Shown here in pieces: positions 31,459 through 40,851 of a stretch of DNA of 41,536 nucleotides. The notes below the pieces were generated by a model. That model made no database searches and was not told where the DNA came from. It saw nothing but the letters and a program-made list of their open reading frames with translations. Positions within the stretch are counted from its first letter, which is position 1, and every line of letters starts with the position of its first letter. The stretch covers positions 1 to 41,536 of the forward strand of contig JAKLEZ010000039.1 in the NCBI GenBank assembly GCA_022711465.1, in the 5' to 3' direction. Position numbers and translations under genes: made by a program. Origin of the DNA: Planctomycetota bacterium (GTDB taxonomy: Bacteria > Planctomycetota > Phycisphaerae > UBA1845 > PWPN01).

Positions 31459-33270
31459 ATGATGCGGTTCTTCCCAGCCCTGTCTGTGGTCTCGACCTGG
31501 TGGCTGAGCGTCACTGTTGTTGGGCTCGGGCAGACTGTTCAGATTCCGTTTGATGCTCCCGAGGGGGTCGTTTTTGTCAGCCGGCCGTTGTGGCCCGGTG
31601 TGCGGGCAGAGGAAGTGGTGGTCCAGGAGCTTCTGGCCGGTCCCTCTCCAGAAGAGGCAGCCAGAGGACTGACCTCGCCGATTCCGCGGGGTGTCCGGCT
31701 GATGGAGTTCGTGTCCTCAGGGGATGGGGTCACCCTTGACTTGTCTCCGGAAGTGCTCAGCGGGCTTGGAGAGTCCTCGCTGACGGAGATGTTCTCGCGG
31801 GTGCGGCTGGCCCTTGATTCGTTTCCGGAGATACTGAGCGTTCGTCTGACCTGCTGCGGCAGCGTGCTGTCAGCCTACCTGCCTCCGACGACGTTGGAGT
31901 CTGTTCCGCCCGCGTCGCCTCGAGCGTTGGGAGGCAAAGGGTGCGGCGTGGCGGCGACAGGACTGGCCGGCAAGATCATCACCATTGGTCCGTCGCACGG
32001 TCGGTTCCACAACGGATCGGGCTGGTACTGGCAGCGGAGTGATCCCTGCGGTCTCGGGGAGGCTGTGTTGGAAGACACTAACTCGATCCGGCTGATGCAG
32101 TTCCTCTATCAGTACCTGAGCCAGGATGGGGCCACGGTGCACGTTCCGCGGCAGCTGGACGAGGGCGACTGCTGCCACTCGGCCACCGGTTTGCCGTGGT
32201 GGAAAATGGCCGCCCGCTACTGGCTCGAGCACAGCGGGCTTCCGTCCGCGGTGTGGGACAGCTCGGACACTCATCTCAATGACGACATCCGGGCTCGCCC
32301 GTTGTTCGCCGACTACCGGGGTTCGGACATCTACATTGCCCACCACACGAACGCGTATAAGGTGAACCAGGCCAGTGGTACGGAGGTTTATCGGGACACG
32401 GAGATGGAGCACCCTGCTCACGAGGCCAACAGCTACAGCCTGGCTCTGGCGATCAAGACGCACATCGAGTCTGCGATCCGCGACGTTTACGACAGTACGT
32501 GGCCGATTCGCAACGGCGGCCAGCCGCGCGACTCGGCCGGCGGTTTTGGCGAGATCCGGATCCCGAATCGGCCGGCGTGCCTGATCGAGCTGGCGTTTCA
32601 CGACAACTGCAACAAGGATGGCCCTTACTTGACGGACAACTTCTTCCGGTCAACCGCCGAGTGGGGCGTCTATCAAGGTGTCTGCAGCTACTTCGGCGTC
32701 ACCCCCACCTGGGACCGATACTCATGCGAGTACGTCAGCGACACCATCCCCGCGACGATGGTGGCCGGTGGGGCCTACAACGTGTCGGTCACGTTCCGCA
32801 ATCGGGGCGTGGTCTGGTCGGTCGATCGTGGCTTCAAGTTGGGTGCGGTGGGTGACAGCGATCCTTTCACGGTCAGTACGCGGTCACCGGTGGCGGGTGA
32901 AGTGCGGCCGGGTCAGACTTTCACCTTCAGCTTCACGCTGACGGCCCCCGCGGCGGCTGGCCGGTACACTACGGACTGGCGCATGGTTCGTGAAGCCGTG
33001 GCCTGGTTTGGTCCCACGGTAGGCCGTCAGATCCAGGTGACGTTGCCTCCATCGCCTGGTGATCTGGATGGCGACAGCGACGTTGATCTGGATGATCTGG
33101 CGATCATGCAGCGATGCCTGACCGGTTCTGGCGTCAACCAGGGCGATCTCGCCTGCGCCCAGTGCCTGATTGAAGGCAACGATGGCGACGTGGACGGCGA
33201 GGATCTGCGCAAGCTGGTCGGATGCATGTCCGGGGCGGGCATCAAGGCTGATCCCGATTGTGGCCGATAG
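31459..33270 (+). CDS. Secreted N-acetylmuramoyl-L-alanine amidase with Ig-like and dockerin-like tail
   Basis: ATG at 31459 follows GGAGGTGGAGGG. The 603-aa protein has a signal peptide, a GerMN-like N-terminal domain (VVVQELLAGPSPEEAARGLT, DGVTLDLSPEVL), then an Amidase_3 domain: His180 (GPSHGRFHNGSG), Glu205 (VLEDTNS), His295/296 (IAHHTNAY) and Glu377 (CLIELAFHDNC), matching the zinc ligands and catalytic Glu. Next comes an NBR1-type Ig-like domain (IPATMVAGGAYNVSVTFRNR, YTTDWRMVREAVAWFGP) and two EF-hand half-repeats (GDLDGDSDVDLDDLAIMQRC, NDGDVDGEDLRKLVGCMSG). Amidase_3 enzymes cut the bond between muramic acid and the stem peptide; with a dockerin-like tail it may be tethered outside. 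murA nearby is peptidoglycan-related, but no shared control is visible. Confidence 0.88.
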   Translation: MMRFFPALSVVSTWWLSVTVVGLGQTVQIPFDAPEGVVFVSRPLWPGVRAEEVVVQELLAGPSPEEAARGLTSPIPRGVRLMEFVSSGDGVTLDLSPEVLSGLGESSLTEMFSRVRLALDSFPEILSVRLTCCGSVLSAYLPPTTLESVPPASPRALGGKGCGVAATGLAGKIITIGPSHGRFHNGSGWYWQRSDPCGLGEAVLEDTNSIRLMQFLYQYLSQDGATVHVPRQLDEGDCCHSATGLPWWKMAARYWLEHSGLPSAVWDSSDTHLNDDIRARPLFADYRGSDIYIAHHTNAYKVNQASGTEVYRDTEMEHPAHEANSYSLALAIKTHIESAIRDVYDSTWPIRNGGQPRDSAGGFGEIRIPNRPACLIELAFHDNCNKDGPYLTDNFFRSTAEWGVYQGVCSYFGVTPTWDRYSCEYVSDTIPATMVAGGAYNVSVTFRNRGVVWSVDRGFKLGAVGDSDPFTVSTRSPVAGEVRPGQTFTFSFTLTAPAAAGRYTTDWRMVREAVAWFGPTVGRQIQVTLPPSPGDLDGDSDVDLDDLAIMQRCLTGSGVNQGDLACAQCLIEGNDGDVDGEDLRKLVGCMSGAGIKADPDCGR

Positions 33271-33296
33271 CGTCGAGAGGCCGGTGTTTGGGTGAA

Positions 33297-33325
33297 TTGT
33301 CACTCGTTGTCGCAGTCGATATACT
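33297..33325 (+). promoter_or_regulatory. Sigma-70-like promoter for tRNA-Pro
   Basis: TTGTCA (33297-33302), exactly 17 bases, TATACT (33320-33325), 16 bases before the tRNA 5' end. Confidence 0.7.
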
Positions 33326-33341
33326 GAGCATCAATGTGTTC

Positions 33342-33416
33342 CGGGGCGTAGCTCAGCCTGGCTAGAGCGCCTGGTTTGGGACCAGGAGGCCGAAGGTTCA
33401 AATCCTTTCGCCCCGA
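33342..33416 (+). tRNA. tRNA-Pro (TGG)
   Basis: Cloverleaf with acceptor CGGGGCG/CGCCCCG, anticodon arm CCTGG-TTTGGGA-CCAGG (anticodon TGG at 33377-33379), T arm with GGTTCAAATCC, discriminator A. CCA is not encoded. A 9-bp stem with one G-T wobble (33426-33434 / 33444-33452) follows. Confidence 0.95.
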
Positions 33417-33522
33417 TTTCATATGCGCCTGTAAACACCGCAGTTGCAGGCGATCATCACTTCGTCATCAGCACCCCCAAACGTGGCATTACACTTTTCA
33501 CTAGACTTTTGGAGGTGGTGTT

Positions 33523-33729
33523 ATGCCACGCAGCAGACCAGCTTCGAACCCGCTCTCGTTTCACAAGCCGACCGGTCAGTACTACGTGACCAGGGGCGGC
33601 AGACGCATTTACCTCGGGGCGAGCGAGGAAGGAGCTCTTGAGGAGTACCATCGCCTGTCGCTCGGCCTTGGGCATGAGGCATTCACAGCTTCGACAGCCA
33701 CTGAAGCCGGCCCAGATAGTCATCCGTAA
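33523..33729 (+). pseudogene. Orphan integrase head downstream of tRNA-Pro
   Basis: ATG at 33523 has a very strong GGAGGTGG site. The 68 residues begin MPRSRPASNPLSFHKPTGQY and continue with VTRGGRRIYLGASEEGAL and EEYHRLSLG before a low-complexity end and TAA. The HKPTGQ-YVT-GGR-IYLG-EEY-RL block corresponds to the arm-binding head of planctomycete tyrosine integrases, like the frame at 10887-11120. The SAM-like and catalytic domains are absent. As with the first copy, it lies about 105 bases after a tRNA gene and in the same direction. It is either the stump left after an element decayed, or a stand-alone DNA-binding protein kept for another use; the intact start region allows both. Confidence 0.55.
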
Positions 33730-34291
33730 GTCATTTCTGCGTTTGTGGTTGCGGGCCGTCTTGTGGCCCCGACGCCGGTTTGGACGCGACCTCGTGATCC
33801 AGAAGCCAGCAGAATCCGCTTGACCGCGACCCGGAATTGGAGTAGGTTCTTGCAAACGCGAGTTAGCAACTATGCCCAACCGCGTTAGCAAGCATTTCGA
33901 GGAACCATGGGAGTCAGGACGCCGACGACCGCCGAACAGATTGCCGCGCAGCTCAACCTGTCGCGGCCAAGGTCGAATGGTGGCTGGAGCTGTTCGCGGC
34001 CGTCTTGGAGTGCATCGGGCGCTTGCGTCAGGCGGCAGTCGGATGGGTGCCCTTCAAATGACCCGAGAAGTCGCTCAGACTGGCGCCTGTTGTGATGGCC
34101 CAAGGGGATGCCCGGCGCCGGTTGCAGGAAACGAGCCTGAAAGCCCCCCTTGGCGTCCAGGCGAGCGTTTCGCCTCAGCCCGGAGGACCGAAAAACGTCG
34201 AGAACGGGGTAGGCACAATTGGGGGGCGGGCGCTGTACAGTGACGACCAACTCTGGGCAAGATGCGTCGCGTCTCTTGGGAAGGACAGCAC
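33730..34291. other. Gene-poor scar region after the integrase head
   Basis: About 560 bases. Two out-of-frame pieces look faintly protein-like: MGVRTPTTAEQIAAQLNLSR from 33907, and AKVEWWLELFAAVLECIGRL from about 33968 in another frame, compatible with a frameshifted relic of a mobile-element gene. Neither has a usable start and continuous frame. No second copy of the tRNA-Pro 3' end was found. Confidence 0.3.
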
Positions 34292-35657
34292 ATGCTTCGA
34301 TACCTCAGCGGGATGATGATTGCGGCGGCCGCGGCAGGCACGGCACAGGGACAGGACGCGCGGTGGATCACCGCCCCCGGCGTCGACTGCCCGCTCCTGC
34401 GAACCGAGTTCACGCTCATCGAAAAGCCGGCGCGGGCGGTCATTCGAATTGCCGGGCTGGGTCACTTCCAACTGCGCGTCAACGGTCAGGACCCCGGCGG
34501 GCGGACGGCAATCCACCAGCCGTGGTCAAAGTACGACCGAACGATCTACTTCGAGGAAATCGACCTCGTCCCGTTCGTGCAACGCGGGGGCAACGCGATC
34601 GGCGTGATGCTCGGCAATTCGTTCTGGCACTGCGCCCCCGTCCCGAAGGGCCGCTACCACAAGGTCGGCGTCGAGACCGACTACGGGACGCCGTTCCTGC
34701 TGTGGGTCGAGGCCGAATTCGAAGCGCCGGGCGGCACGCGCACGCGGATCGTATCGGACGAGACGTGGAAGACATGGCCGGGGCCGGTCACGTTCAGTCA
34801 TGTCTACGCCGGCGAGGATTACGACGCCCGGCTTGAGCAGGCGGGATGGGATTCGCCCGGCTTCAACCACGCCAATTGGAAACCGGCCGTGCAGGTGATG
34901 TGCATCGACGCGGTGATCGGGGCGGCAGGCGTGCTCGACAAGGCGGAAGATGCCGCGCGGTACCGCAGGCTCCGCGAGCAAACGGCGGCCGCATTCGTTA
35001 AGGCCTTCTACAACCCGGCGACCAAAACATTCGCGCATAAGGACTCGCCACAGTGCGCCCACAGCATCGCACTTGCGGCCGGACTGGTACCGGAACCAGA
35101 CAAGGCTGCGGTACTCGACGCGGTGCTTGTGGATCTCGCAAAACGGGGCTGGCAGCAGACGCCGGGGGACATCGGACACGTGTTCTTCATTCGGGCACTG
35201 GCGGAGGGGGGGGCGATCGGACGTCTTGCACCGCGTGTATTCGCGCGACGGGCTGGGCAGCTACGGCGGGATCCTCAAAAAGGGACTCACCGCCATGCCG
35301 GAGACCTGGGACGCGATGACCGACGGCTACCAGTCGCACAACCACTGCATGCTCGGACACGTGATCGAGTGGTTTTACGGGTACGTGGGAGGTATCCGGC
35401 AGCAAGCCGGCGACGTGGGGTGGAAGCGTGTGCTCATCGCGCCGGTCCCGGGGCCGCTCAGTCACGCCGAGGTGACGTTCGAAAGCCCCGCGGGACGAAT
35501 CACCAGCCGGTGGACCGTCGAAAGCGGCAAGTTTACACTGCGGGCGGAGGTACCCGACGGCGTGCATGCGATGCTGAGAGCGCCGGACGGCACGTCCCGC
35601 GACGTTGGCAGCGGCAAACACGAACTGGAGGGAAGGTACGAGCGCGCAGCGCAGTGA
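34292..35657 (+). pseudogene. GH78 alpha-L-rhamnosidase with internal deletion and a poly-G frameshift
   Basis: ATG at 34292 with GGAAGG upstream starts a signal peptide (MLRYLSGMMIAAAAAGTAQG). The N-terminal GH78 beta-domain follows: RWITAPGVDCPLLRTEFTLI, GLGHFQLRVNGQDPG, SKYDRTIYFEEIDLVP, NAIGVMLGNSFWHCAP. Near 34895, after NHANWKPAVQV, the sequence jumps to the end of the catalytic barrel (GVLDKAEDAARYRRLREQTA), so several hundred residues are missing compared with the usual 900 or more. At a run of eight G (35206-35213) the frame is lost; with seven G it continues as RSDVLHRVYSRDGLGSYGGI, PETWDAMTDGYQSHNHCMLG and a C-terminal beta domain to TGA at 35655-35657. The enzyme cannot work as a normal rhamnosidase. 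The deletion argues against a mere sequencing error. Confidence 0.8.
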
Positions 35658-36007
35658 GAACTCTTTGCGTCAGTGTTTCGAACAGCTGCGCAGCCTGCGG
35701 CCCGAGTAAGCCCTGGAAACGCCGTCGCGTTCCGTTTCGTCGGTAACATCGCCGCGCTCGGCGAGTTCGTAGTAGGCATACGCCCACCGAAGGGTCGTCG
35801 GGCGCCCATGCTCGTCCACGACCGGGCAATCCACGCTACGAGTTACTCCGCGGCATGGCCGCCGTTAAAGGATCAGGCTGGCCATCGTACGCTTCGGCAG
35901 TCCATGGAGTGTATTGTGCTTTGAGTGAGCGATAGGGTCAGGCGAAGTTCTTCGAACTGCTGTTACACACCTGTGAACATGAGACAGCGCAGAGAGCTCA
36001 GACAATC
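35658..36007. other. Intergenic region before GH106, with one doubtful small frame
   Basis: About 350 bases. On the minus strand a 54-codon frame (35670-35834, GTG start) reads MDCPVVDEHGRPTTLRWAYA then YYELAERGDVTDETERD, which looks natural, but it has no ribosome-binding site and I do not recognise it. Nothing else is visible. Confidence 0.25.
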
Positions 36008-39000
36008 ATGAACCACCTCAAATTCTCACCGTACCTGCTCATCCACTTGCTCTGGCTGGTCAGCGTCGCCGCTTCGGCGGAAGAATTGGTGCAGACCTTC
36101 CGCGAGCCGCCCGATGCTGCCCGGCCCGGCGCCTACTGGTACTTTATGGATGGCAACCTCTCACGCGAAGGTATGACGCGGGATTTGGAGTCCATGAGGG
36201 CGGCCGGGATAGGGCATGTGGTGTTTCTCGAGGTCAACGTGGGCGTCCCGCGCGGGCCGGTGGATTTCCTGAGCGAGGAATGGCAGGACTTGTACGTTCA
36301 CGCCGTGCGCGAGGCTGAACGACTGGGCATCGAGATTATTCTCGGCTCGGGCCCGGGCTGGACTGGCAGCGGGGGGCCCTGGGTCAAGCCGGAGCAATCC
36401 ATGCAGCATCTCGTCGCGAGCCCGGTCGAGGTGCAAGGACCAGGCTCGTTCACCGGCACGCTCCCGGTGGCGCCTCCGCGGCGACCGTTCTTTGGCGACG
36501 TGCCCAAGCAAATGCGCGTGCAATGGGAAAGCTATTATCGCGATGTGGCGGTGCTGGCGTTTCCGACGCCGCTCACGCCCGCGACCATCCCTGATATAGA
36601 CGAGAAGGCCCTGGTGTATCGCGCCCCGTTTTCGTCACGACCGCACGTCAAAGCCCGGCTGGAAGCGCCAGCCGAGTTTCCCGCCGACCCTCCCCGTTCG
36701 ACGATTCCGTTGGACCGGGTGATTGACCTGACGCAACGCCTGAAACCCGACGGCACGCTGGACTGGCAGATACCGGAGGGGAAGTGGACGGTGCTGCGGT
36801 TTGTGAGCCGGAACAACGGCGCCTCCACCCGGCCGGCGCCCAATCCGGGCATCGGCTTCGAGTGCGACAAGTTTGACGCCGCCGCGCTCGACGCGCACTT
36901 CGCGGAATACGGCGGCAAGTTGTTGGAGAAGGTGGGGCCGAGGCAGTCAGGCCGGGGCTGGACGATGCTGCACATTGACAGTTGGGAGATGGGGGCGCAG
37001 AACTGGACGCCGAACTGGCGCGAGGAGTTTCGGAAGCGGCGCGGCTACGATCCGCAACCCTTCTATCCCGCGTATCTCGGCTACGTGGTCGGCAGCCGCG
37101 AGCAGACCGAGCGATTCCTTTGGGACCTTCGCCTGACGGGCCAGGAGTTGGTGATCCAGAATCACGCCGAGCGTCTCAGGCAAATCGGCCACAAGCACGG
37201 CTTTACGCTCTCCATCGAGCCCTACGACATGAATCCGACCTGTGACTTTGACCTCGGTGCGGTGGCGGATGTGCCGATGGGCGAGTTCTGGAGTCTGGGC
37301 CCCGACACCACCTACAGCTGTCACACGGCGTCGTCCATCGCCCACGTGCTGGGCCGTCCGGTGGTGGCGGCGGAGGCGTTCACCGGCGCGCCGGGTGAGA
37401 ACTGGAGATTTTATCCGGGCTCTCTGAAGAACCAGGGCGACTGGGCCTTTGCCACCGGCATCAACCGTCTCACCTATCACACCTTCGCCCACAAGCCGGA
37501 TGAAGGCCGGCCGGGCATGGTCATGGGGCCGTATGGCGTGCATTGGGATCGCGGCCAGACGTGGTGGCCGATGGTTGACAGCTACCATCGGTATGTCAGT
37601 CGTTGCCAGCAGTTGCTCCGACAGGGGCGGACCGTGGCGGATGTTTTGTATCTCATTCCCGAGGGCGCGCCCGCGGTGTTTCAGCCTCCGTCTTCAGCGT
37701 TTGCGGGCAGCCGTCGCTTGCCGGATCGGAAGGGATACAATTTTGACGGCTGTTCCGCCGAGGTGCTGACGAGGTTCGCGAAAACGAAGTCGGGCAGTAT
37801 CGTCTTCCCCAGCGGTGCGGAGTACCGGGTGTTGGTTCTGCCGTCGGTGGACACCATGACGCCCCAGCTGCTGGACAAGATCGAGGGTCTGGTCTGTGCC
37901 GGCGCGACGATTGTGGGAAATCCGCCGCGCAAATCCCCGAGTCTGGTCGATTATCCCGACTGCGACCGGCGAGTGGCTGACAAGGCGAAGTCGCTCTGGG
38001 TCGGCTTGACTCCGCCACCGGATCGGTCTTCAAAGCCGCACGGAAAAGGCAGAGTCATCTGGGGACAGGCGTTGTCTGAAGCCTCACCGGAGATTTCGCC
38101 AATCCTGGATGCAAAGTGGATTTGGAGGGACGAAGGCGATCCCGCACGCGTCGCCGCCGTTCAAAAAGTCCTGTTCCGCCGCGAGTATGTCGTCCCCACG
38201 AGCCGGCGGCTTTCCGGCGTTCAGATCGAAATGACCGCCGACAATTCCTTCGTTGTCTCGCTGAACGGCACACCGGTACTCGAAGGTGGGAACTTCAACC
38301 AGATCTATTGTGCGGACGCGTCGGGGGCCGCGCTGCGGCGTGGCACCAATGTCTTCACCGTGCTTGCCGAAAACGGCGGTGATGCTCCCAACCCTGCAGG
38401 GCTGATAGGGGCCATTATTCTGACATTTACCGATCGCTCGCAGCACCTGATTCACACCGATGACAGTTGGACGGCAGCGCCAGCAGAGAAGCCGGAGGAG
38501 TCGGCGCCGTCCAGAATCCTCGGGGCTGCCAAAGTGCTTCCGTGGAAGCTCTCGCCCCAACCAGCCGCCGCTCCTTTGTATCCGCAATACGACCTGACCG
38601 CCGCGGTGCTGAGCGAAATGGGAGTTGCGGAGGACTTTGTTTCGGATAGTCCGCTGCGCTACACGCATCGGCGCATGAAGGACCGTGATATCTACTTCTT
38701 GGCGAACCGTTCCGACGAAGCCGTTGAAGCCGTAGCGTCGTTTCGTGTTTCCGCAGGCGTGCCAGAACTGTGGAATCCGATCAACGGGGAAATCCGAGCG
38801 TTGCCCAAATTCACGCGCACCAGCAGCAAGACCGAGATTCCGCTGCGATTTGAACCCTACGAAAGCTGTTTCATCGTGTTCCCGGCAAGCTCGAATGCGG
38901 CCGTCGCTTCCCCGACTCAGGCGGCACGGAATTGTCAGCTTCCCACCGTGCTTCAGACTCTGGAGACAAGCTGGGCAGTCTCATTTGATCCGACAATGGG

Positions 39001-39448
39001 TGCGCCGGCCAACGTGCGTTTCGAGACATTGGAGGACTGGACGCAGCGTCCCGAGCTTGGGCTGAAGCATTACTCCGGCGTGGCGACCTACCGCAGTTCG
39101 TTCAATGTAGATGCCGCCGCTATTTCCTCTGCTGGCTCCCGACTGCTGCTGGATCTCGGCAAAGTCGAGGTCATGGCTCGAGTTCGCGTAAATGGCATGG
39201 ATTGCGGCGTGGCCTGGACCGATCCATTGCGAGTGGACATCAGCCGTGCAGTGAAGCCCACCGGCAACGTGTTGGAAATCGAGGTTGCAAATCTCTGGCC
39301 CAACCGGATGATTGGCGATGCCGCTGCCCCGGAGCAGATGCTCACGCAGACCACTTATCGCCCGTTCAAAGCCGACGATCCCCTGTTGCCCTCGGGTCTG
39401 CTGGGGCCGATTCGGCTGCTCAAGGAGGACACGTTGCCGAACAAATAA
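36008..39448 (+). CDS. Secreted GH106 alpha-L-rhamnosidase
   Basis: The 1146-aa protein starts with a signal peptide (MNHLKFSPYLLIHLLWLVSV, cut near ASAEE). The GH106 catalytic TIM barrel is evident: PGAYWYFMDGNLSREGMTRD, LESMRAAGIGHVVFLEVNVG, LGIEIILGSGPGWTGSGGPW, MLHIDSWEMGAQNWTPNWRE, FTLSIEPYDMNPTCDFDLGA, GRPVVAAEAFTGAPGENWRF. Conserved acidic residues in MGEFW and VAAEAFTG are candidate active-site residues. A first beta-sandwich (KWIWRDEGDP to about residue 825) and a C-terminal galactose-binding-like domain (WTQRPELGLKHYSGVATYRS, DLGKVEVMARVRVNGMDCG, EVANLWPNRMIGDA) follow. GH106 inverting enzymes remove terminal L-rhamnose from plant or algal polysaccharides. It lies behind the broken GH78 gene and may now do its job. 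Confidence 0.92.
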   Translation: MNHLKFSPYLLIHLLWLVSVAASAEELVQTFREPPDAARPGAYWYFMDGNLSREGMTRDLESMRAAGIGHVVFLEVNVGVPRGPVDFLSEEWQDLYVHAVREAERLGIEIILGSGPGWTGSGGPWVKPEQSMQHLVASPVEVQGPGSFTGTLPVAPPRRPFFGDVPKQMRVQWESYYRDVAVLAFPTPLTPATIPDIDEKALVYRAPFSSRPHVKARLEAPAEFPADPPRSTIPLDRVIDLTQRLKPDGTLDWQIPEGKWTVLRFVSRNNGASTRPAPNPGIGFECDKFDAAALDAHFAEYGGKLLEKVGPRQSGRGWTMLHIDSWEMGAQNWTPNWREEFRKRRGYDPQPFYPAYLGYVVGSREQTERFLWDLRLTGQELVIQNHAERLRQIGHKHGFTLSIEPYDMNPTCDFDLGAVADVPMGEFWSLGPDTTYSCHTASSIAHVLGRPVVAAEAFTGAPGENWRFYPGSLKNQGDWAFATGINRLTYHTFAHKPDEGRPGMVMGPYGVHWDRGQTWWPMVDSYHRYVSRCQQLLRQGRTVADVLYLIPEGAPAVFQPPSSAFAGSRRLPDRKGYNFDGCSAEVLTRFAKTKSGSIVFPSGAEYRVLVLPSVDTMTPQLLDKIEGLVCAGATIVGNPPRKSPSLVDYPDCDRRVADKAKSLWVGLTPPPDRSSKPHGKGRVIWGQALSEASPEISPILDAKWIWRDEGDPARVAAVQKVLFRREYVVPTSRRLSGVQIEMTADNSFVVSLNGTPVLEGGNFNQIYCADASGAALRRGTNVFTVLAENGGDAPNPAGLIGAIILTFTDRSQHLIHTDDSWTAAPAEKPEESAPSRILGAAKVLPWKLSPQPAAAPLYPQYDLTAAVLSEMGVAEDFVSDSPLRYTHRRMKDRDIYFLANRSDEAVEAVASFRVSAGVPELWNPINGEIRALPKFTRTSSKTEIPLRFEPYESCFIVFPASSNAAVASPTQAARNCQLPTVLQTLETSWAVSFDPTMGAPANVRFETLEDWTQRPELGLKHYSGVATYRSSFNVDAAAISSAGSRLLLDLGKVEVMARVRVNGMDCGVAWTDPLRVDISRAVKPTGNVLEIEVANLWPNRMIGDAAAPEQMLTQTTYRPFKADDPLLPSGLLGPIRLLKEDTLPNK

Positions 39449-39662
39449 CCCGGAACGATCGAGCGGTCCTGGGGCAGGATGGGAAAACCCTGGGCGCACG
39501 CGTCATGGCTCCGGCGGGCGTGCAGTATACCGTGCATCCGAGCCGACGCGCCGCCGGATAACCTGACGGCGGATCACGATCCACCCAAAGAGCGGCGGAT
39601 CCGTTTCCTGGTGGGGCTTCGTAGGCTTTCACGGCAGTTTCCTGGTGGCAAGCGACTTAACG

Positions 39663-39932
39663 ATGCCGATGTATGTACTGGTCGTAGATCAGTGCTTTTC
39701 TGGCTGGCCTCATCAAACGTGGGAGGGGCTGTTCTGGTCCGTGGTCTGCGTGCACGTGGCGTGGTGGTATTGCCTCGGCAGGGGAGTCGCCGAACGCACG
39801 CTTCCGACCACAGGTCGTATTCTCGTCATCCTGCTCATTCCGGCCGTGGGCGCTGGCGCGATCCTGCTGGGTATCTACGCCACCGTCTTTCTCTTTGGCT
39901 TCGAGATATTTGTACCCTTCGTCCGGTCTTGA
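39663..39932 (+). CDS. 89-aa two-helix membrane protein, candidate immunity protein
   Basis: From ATG 39663 (MPMYVLVVDQCFSGWPHQTW) the product has two hydrophobic segments: GLFWSVVCVHVAWWYCLG and ILVILLIPAVGAGAILLGIYATVFLF written here in part as ILLIPAVGAGAILLGIYAT. No strong ribosome-binding site is seen. Its stop is directly followed by an Rhs core fragment, just as the stop of the 116-aa gene at 40852-41202 is directly followed by another Rhs fragment. In polymorphic toxin loci, old immunity genes sit between orphan Rhs pieces, and some are small membrane proteins. That makes an immunity role plausible; there is no direct evidence and its toxin is not visible upstream. Confidence 0.5.
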   Translation: MPMYVLVVDQCFSGWPHQTWEGLFWSVVCVHVAWWYCLGRGVAERTLPTTGRILVILLIPAVGAGAILLGIYATVFLFGFEIFVPFVRS

Positions 39933-40833
39933 CGCCTTGGGTTACCGCCCCGGACGGCACCGCCCGCCCGTCGTCCTCCTACGGCAACCCCTTTGCCTGG
40001 ACCGGGCAGCGGTATGACCCTGCGGTGCGGCTGTACCACGTCTGGGCTCGGAGCTACTCGCCGGCCCTGGGACGCTGGCTGCAACGGGATCCGCTCGGGT
40101 ATGTGGACGGGGTGGGGTTGTATGAGTATGTGGGGGCGCAGGCCACGGAGATGGTTGATCCTCTTGGGCTGGCCCCAATCCACCTGAGGCAATCGGCGGC
40201 TTCGAGGACTTCGGCAGGTGGATCGTGGCACCACCTTCACCGAAGCCAACTCCTGGGGCCGGGCCAGGCTACAACCAGGGATTCAACGATTGGCTTGCCC
40301 GGAACTTCTGGTTGCCGTATCACAGTGATGACTGGCTGCAGTCGAACTACGCTACCGGCGAACTGGTGTGCGGCGCCGCTCTTGTGCCTGCAGCGATCTA
40401 CGCGGCCGAGGCAGCCGCTTTGGCGGCCTTGAACTATGCTCGGCAGAACCCGGACAAGGTCTCGCAGTTTGGGAACGCAGTAGTCGATGCCCTGCTGCCC
40501 GAGGGTGGGCCGACACTTCCGGGCAGTTACTGGTCGGAAAGGTGCGCCCTCAAGCAGGTCACGCCCGGCATGAGGCGGATTGAGGCCACGAAGCCTAGTA
40601 GCCGGGGCGGTCCACCATATCGGCGTGTGACCCATTATGACGAGTATGGGCGAATGACTGGTCAGACACACTACGGAACGCGCGGAGAACCGGGAGCCCA
40701 TCCCAATCCTCATCACCACAGATACGACCCGGCCACTGGGGGGGAGTTGACGAATCCAGAAACCGGGAAGCGAAGATGGCCGGGCGTGCATCCTGAAGAA
40801 CCCGAGGCGGGACATGGTAAGCGGTCGGGCTAA
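39933..40833 (+). pseudogene. Rhs core fragment joined to a toxin-like tip by a frameshift
   Basis: The frame after the small membrane gene encodes the end of the Rhs-associated core: SSSYGNPFAWTGQRYDPAVR, LYHVWARSYSPALGRWLQRD, PLGYVDGVGLYEYVGAQAT, MVDPLGL, at which Rhs cores classically stop and tips begin. Near 40165-40180 the frame shifts, after which GPNPPEAIGGFEDFGRWIVA, GYNQGFNDWLARNFWLPYHS, a hydrophobic AALVPAAIYAAEAAALAAL stretch and YRRVTHYDEYGRMTGQTHYG followed by HPNPHHHRYDPATG are read to TAA at 40831-40833. The His-rich HPNPHHH end resembles C-terminal motifs of polymorphic toxin tips, but I cannot name the class. No start codon with a ribosome site exists for the core piece, so it is an orphan module; the tip alone could start from an internal GTG at about 40222. 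Confidence 0.7.
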
Positions 40834-40851
40834 TCATAGTGAGGAACTTTC

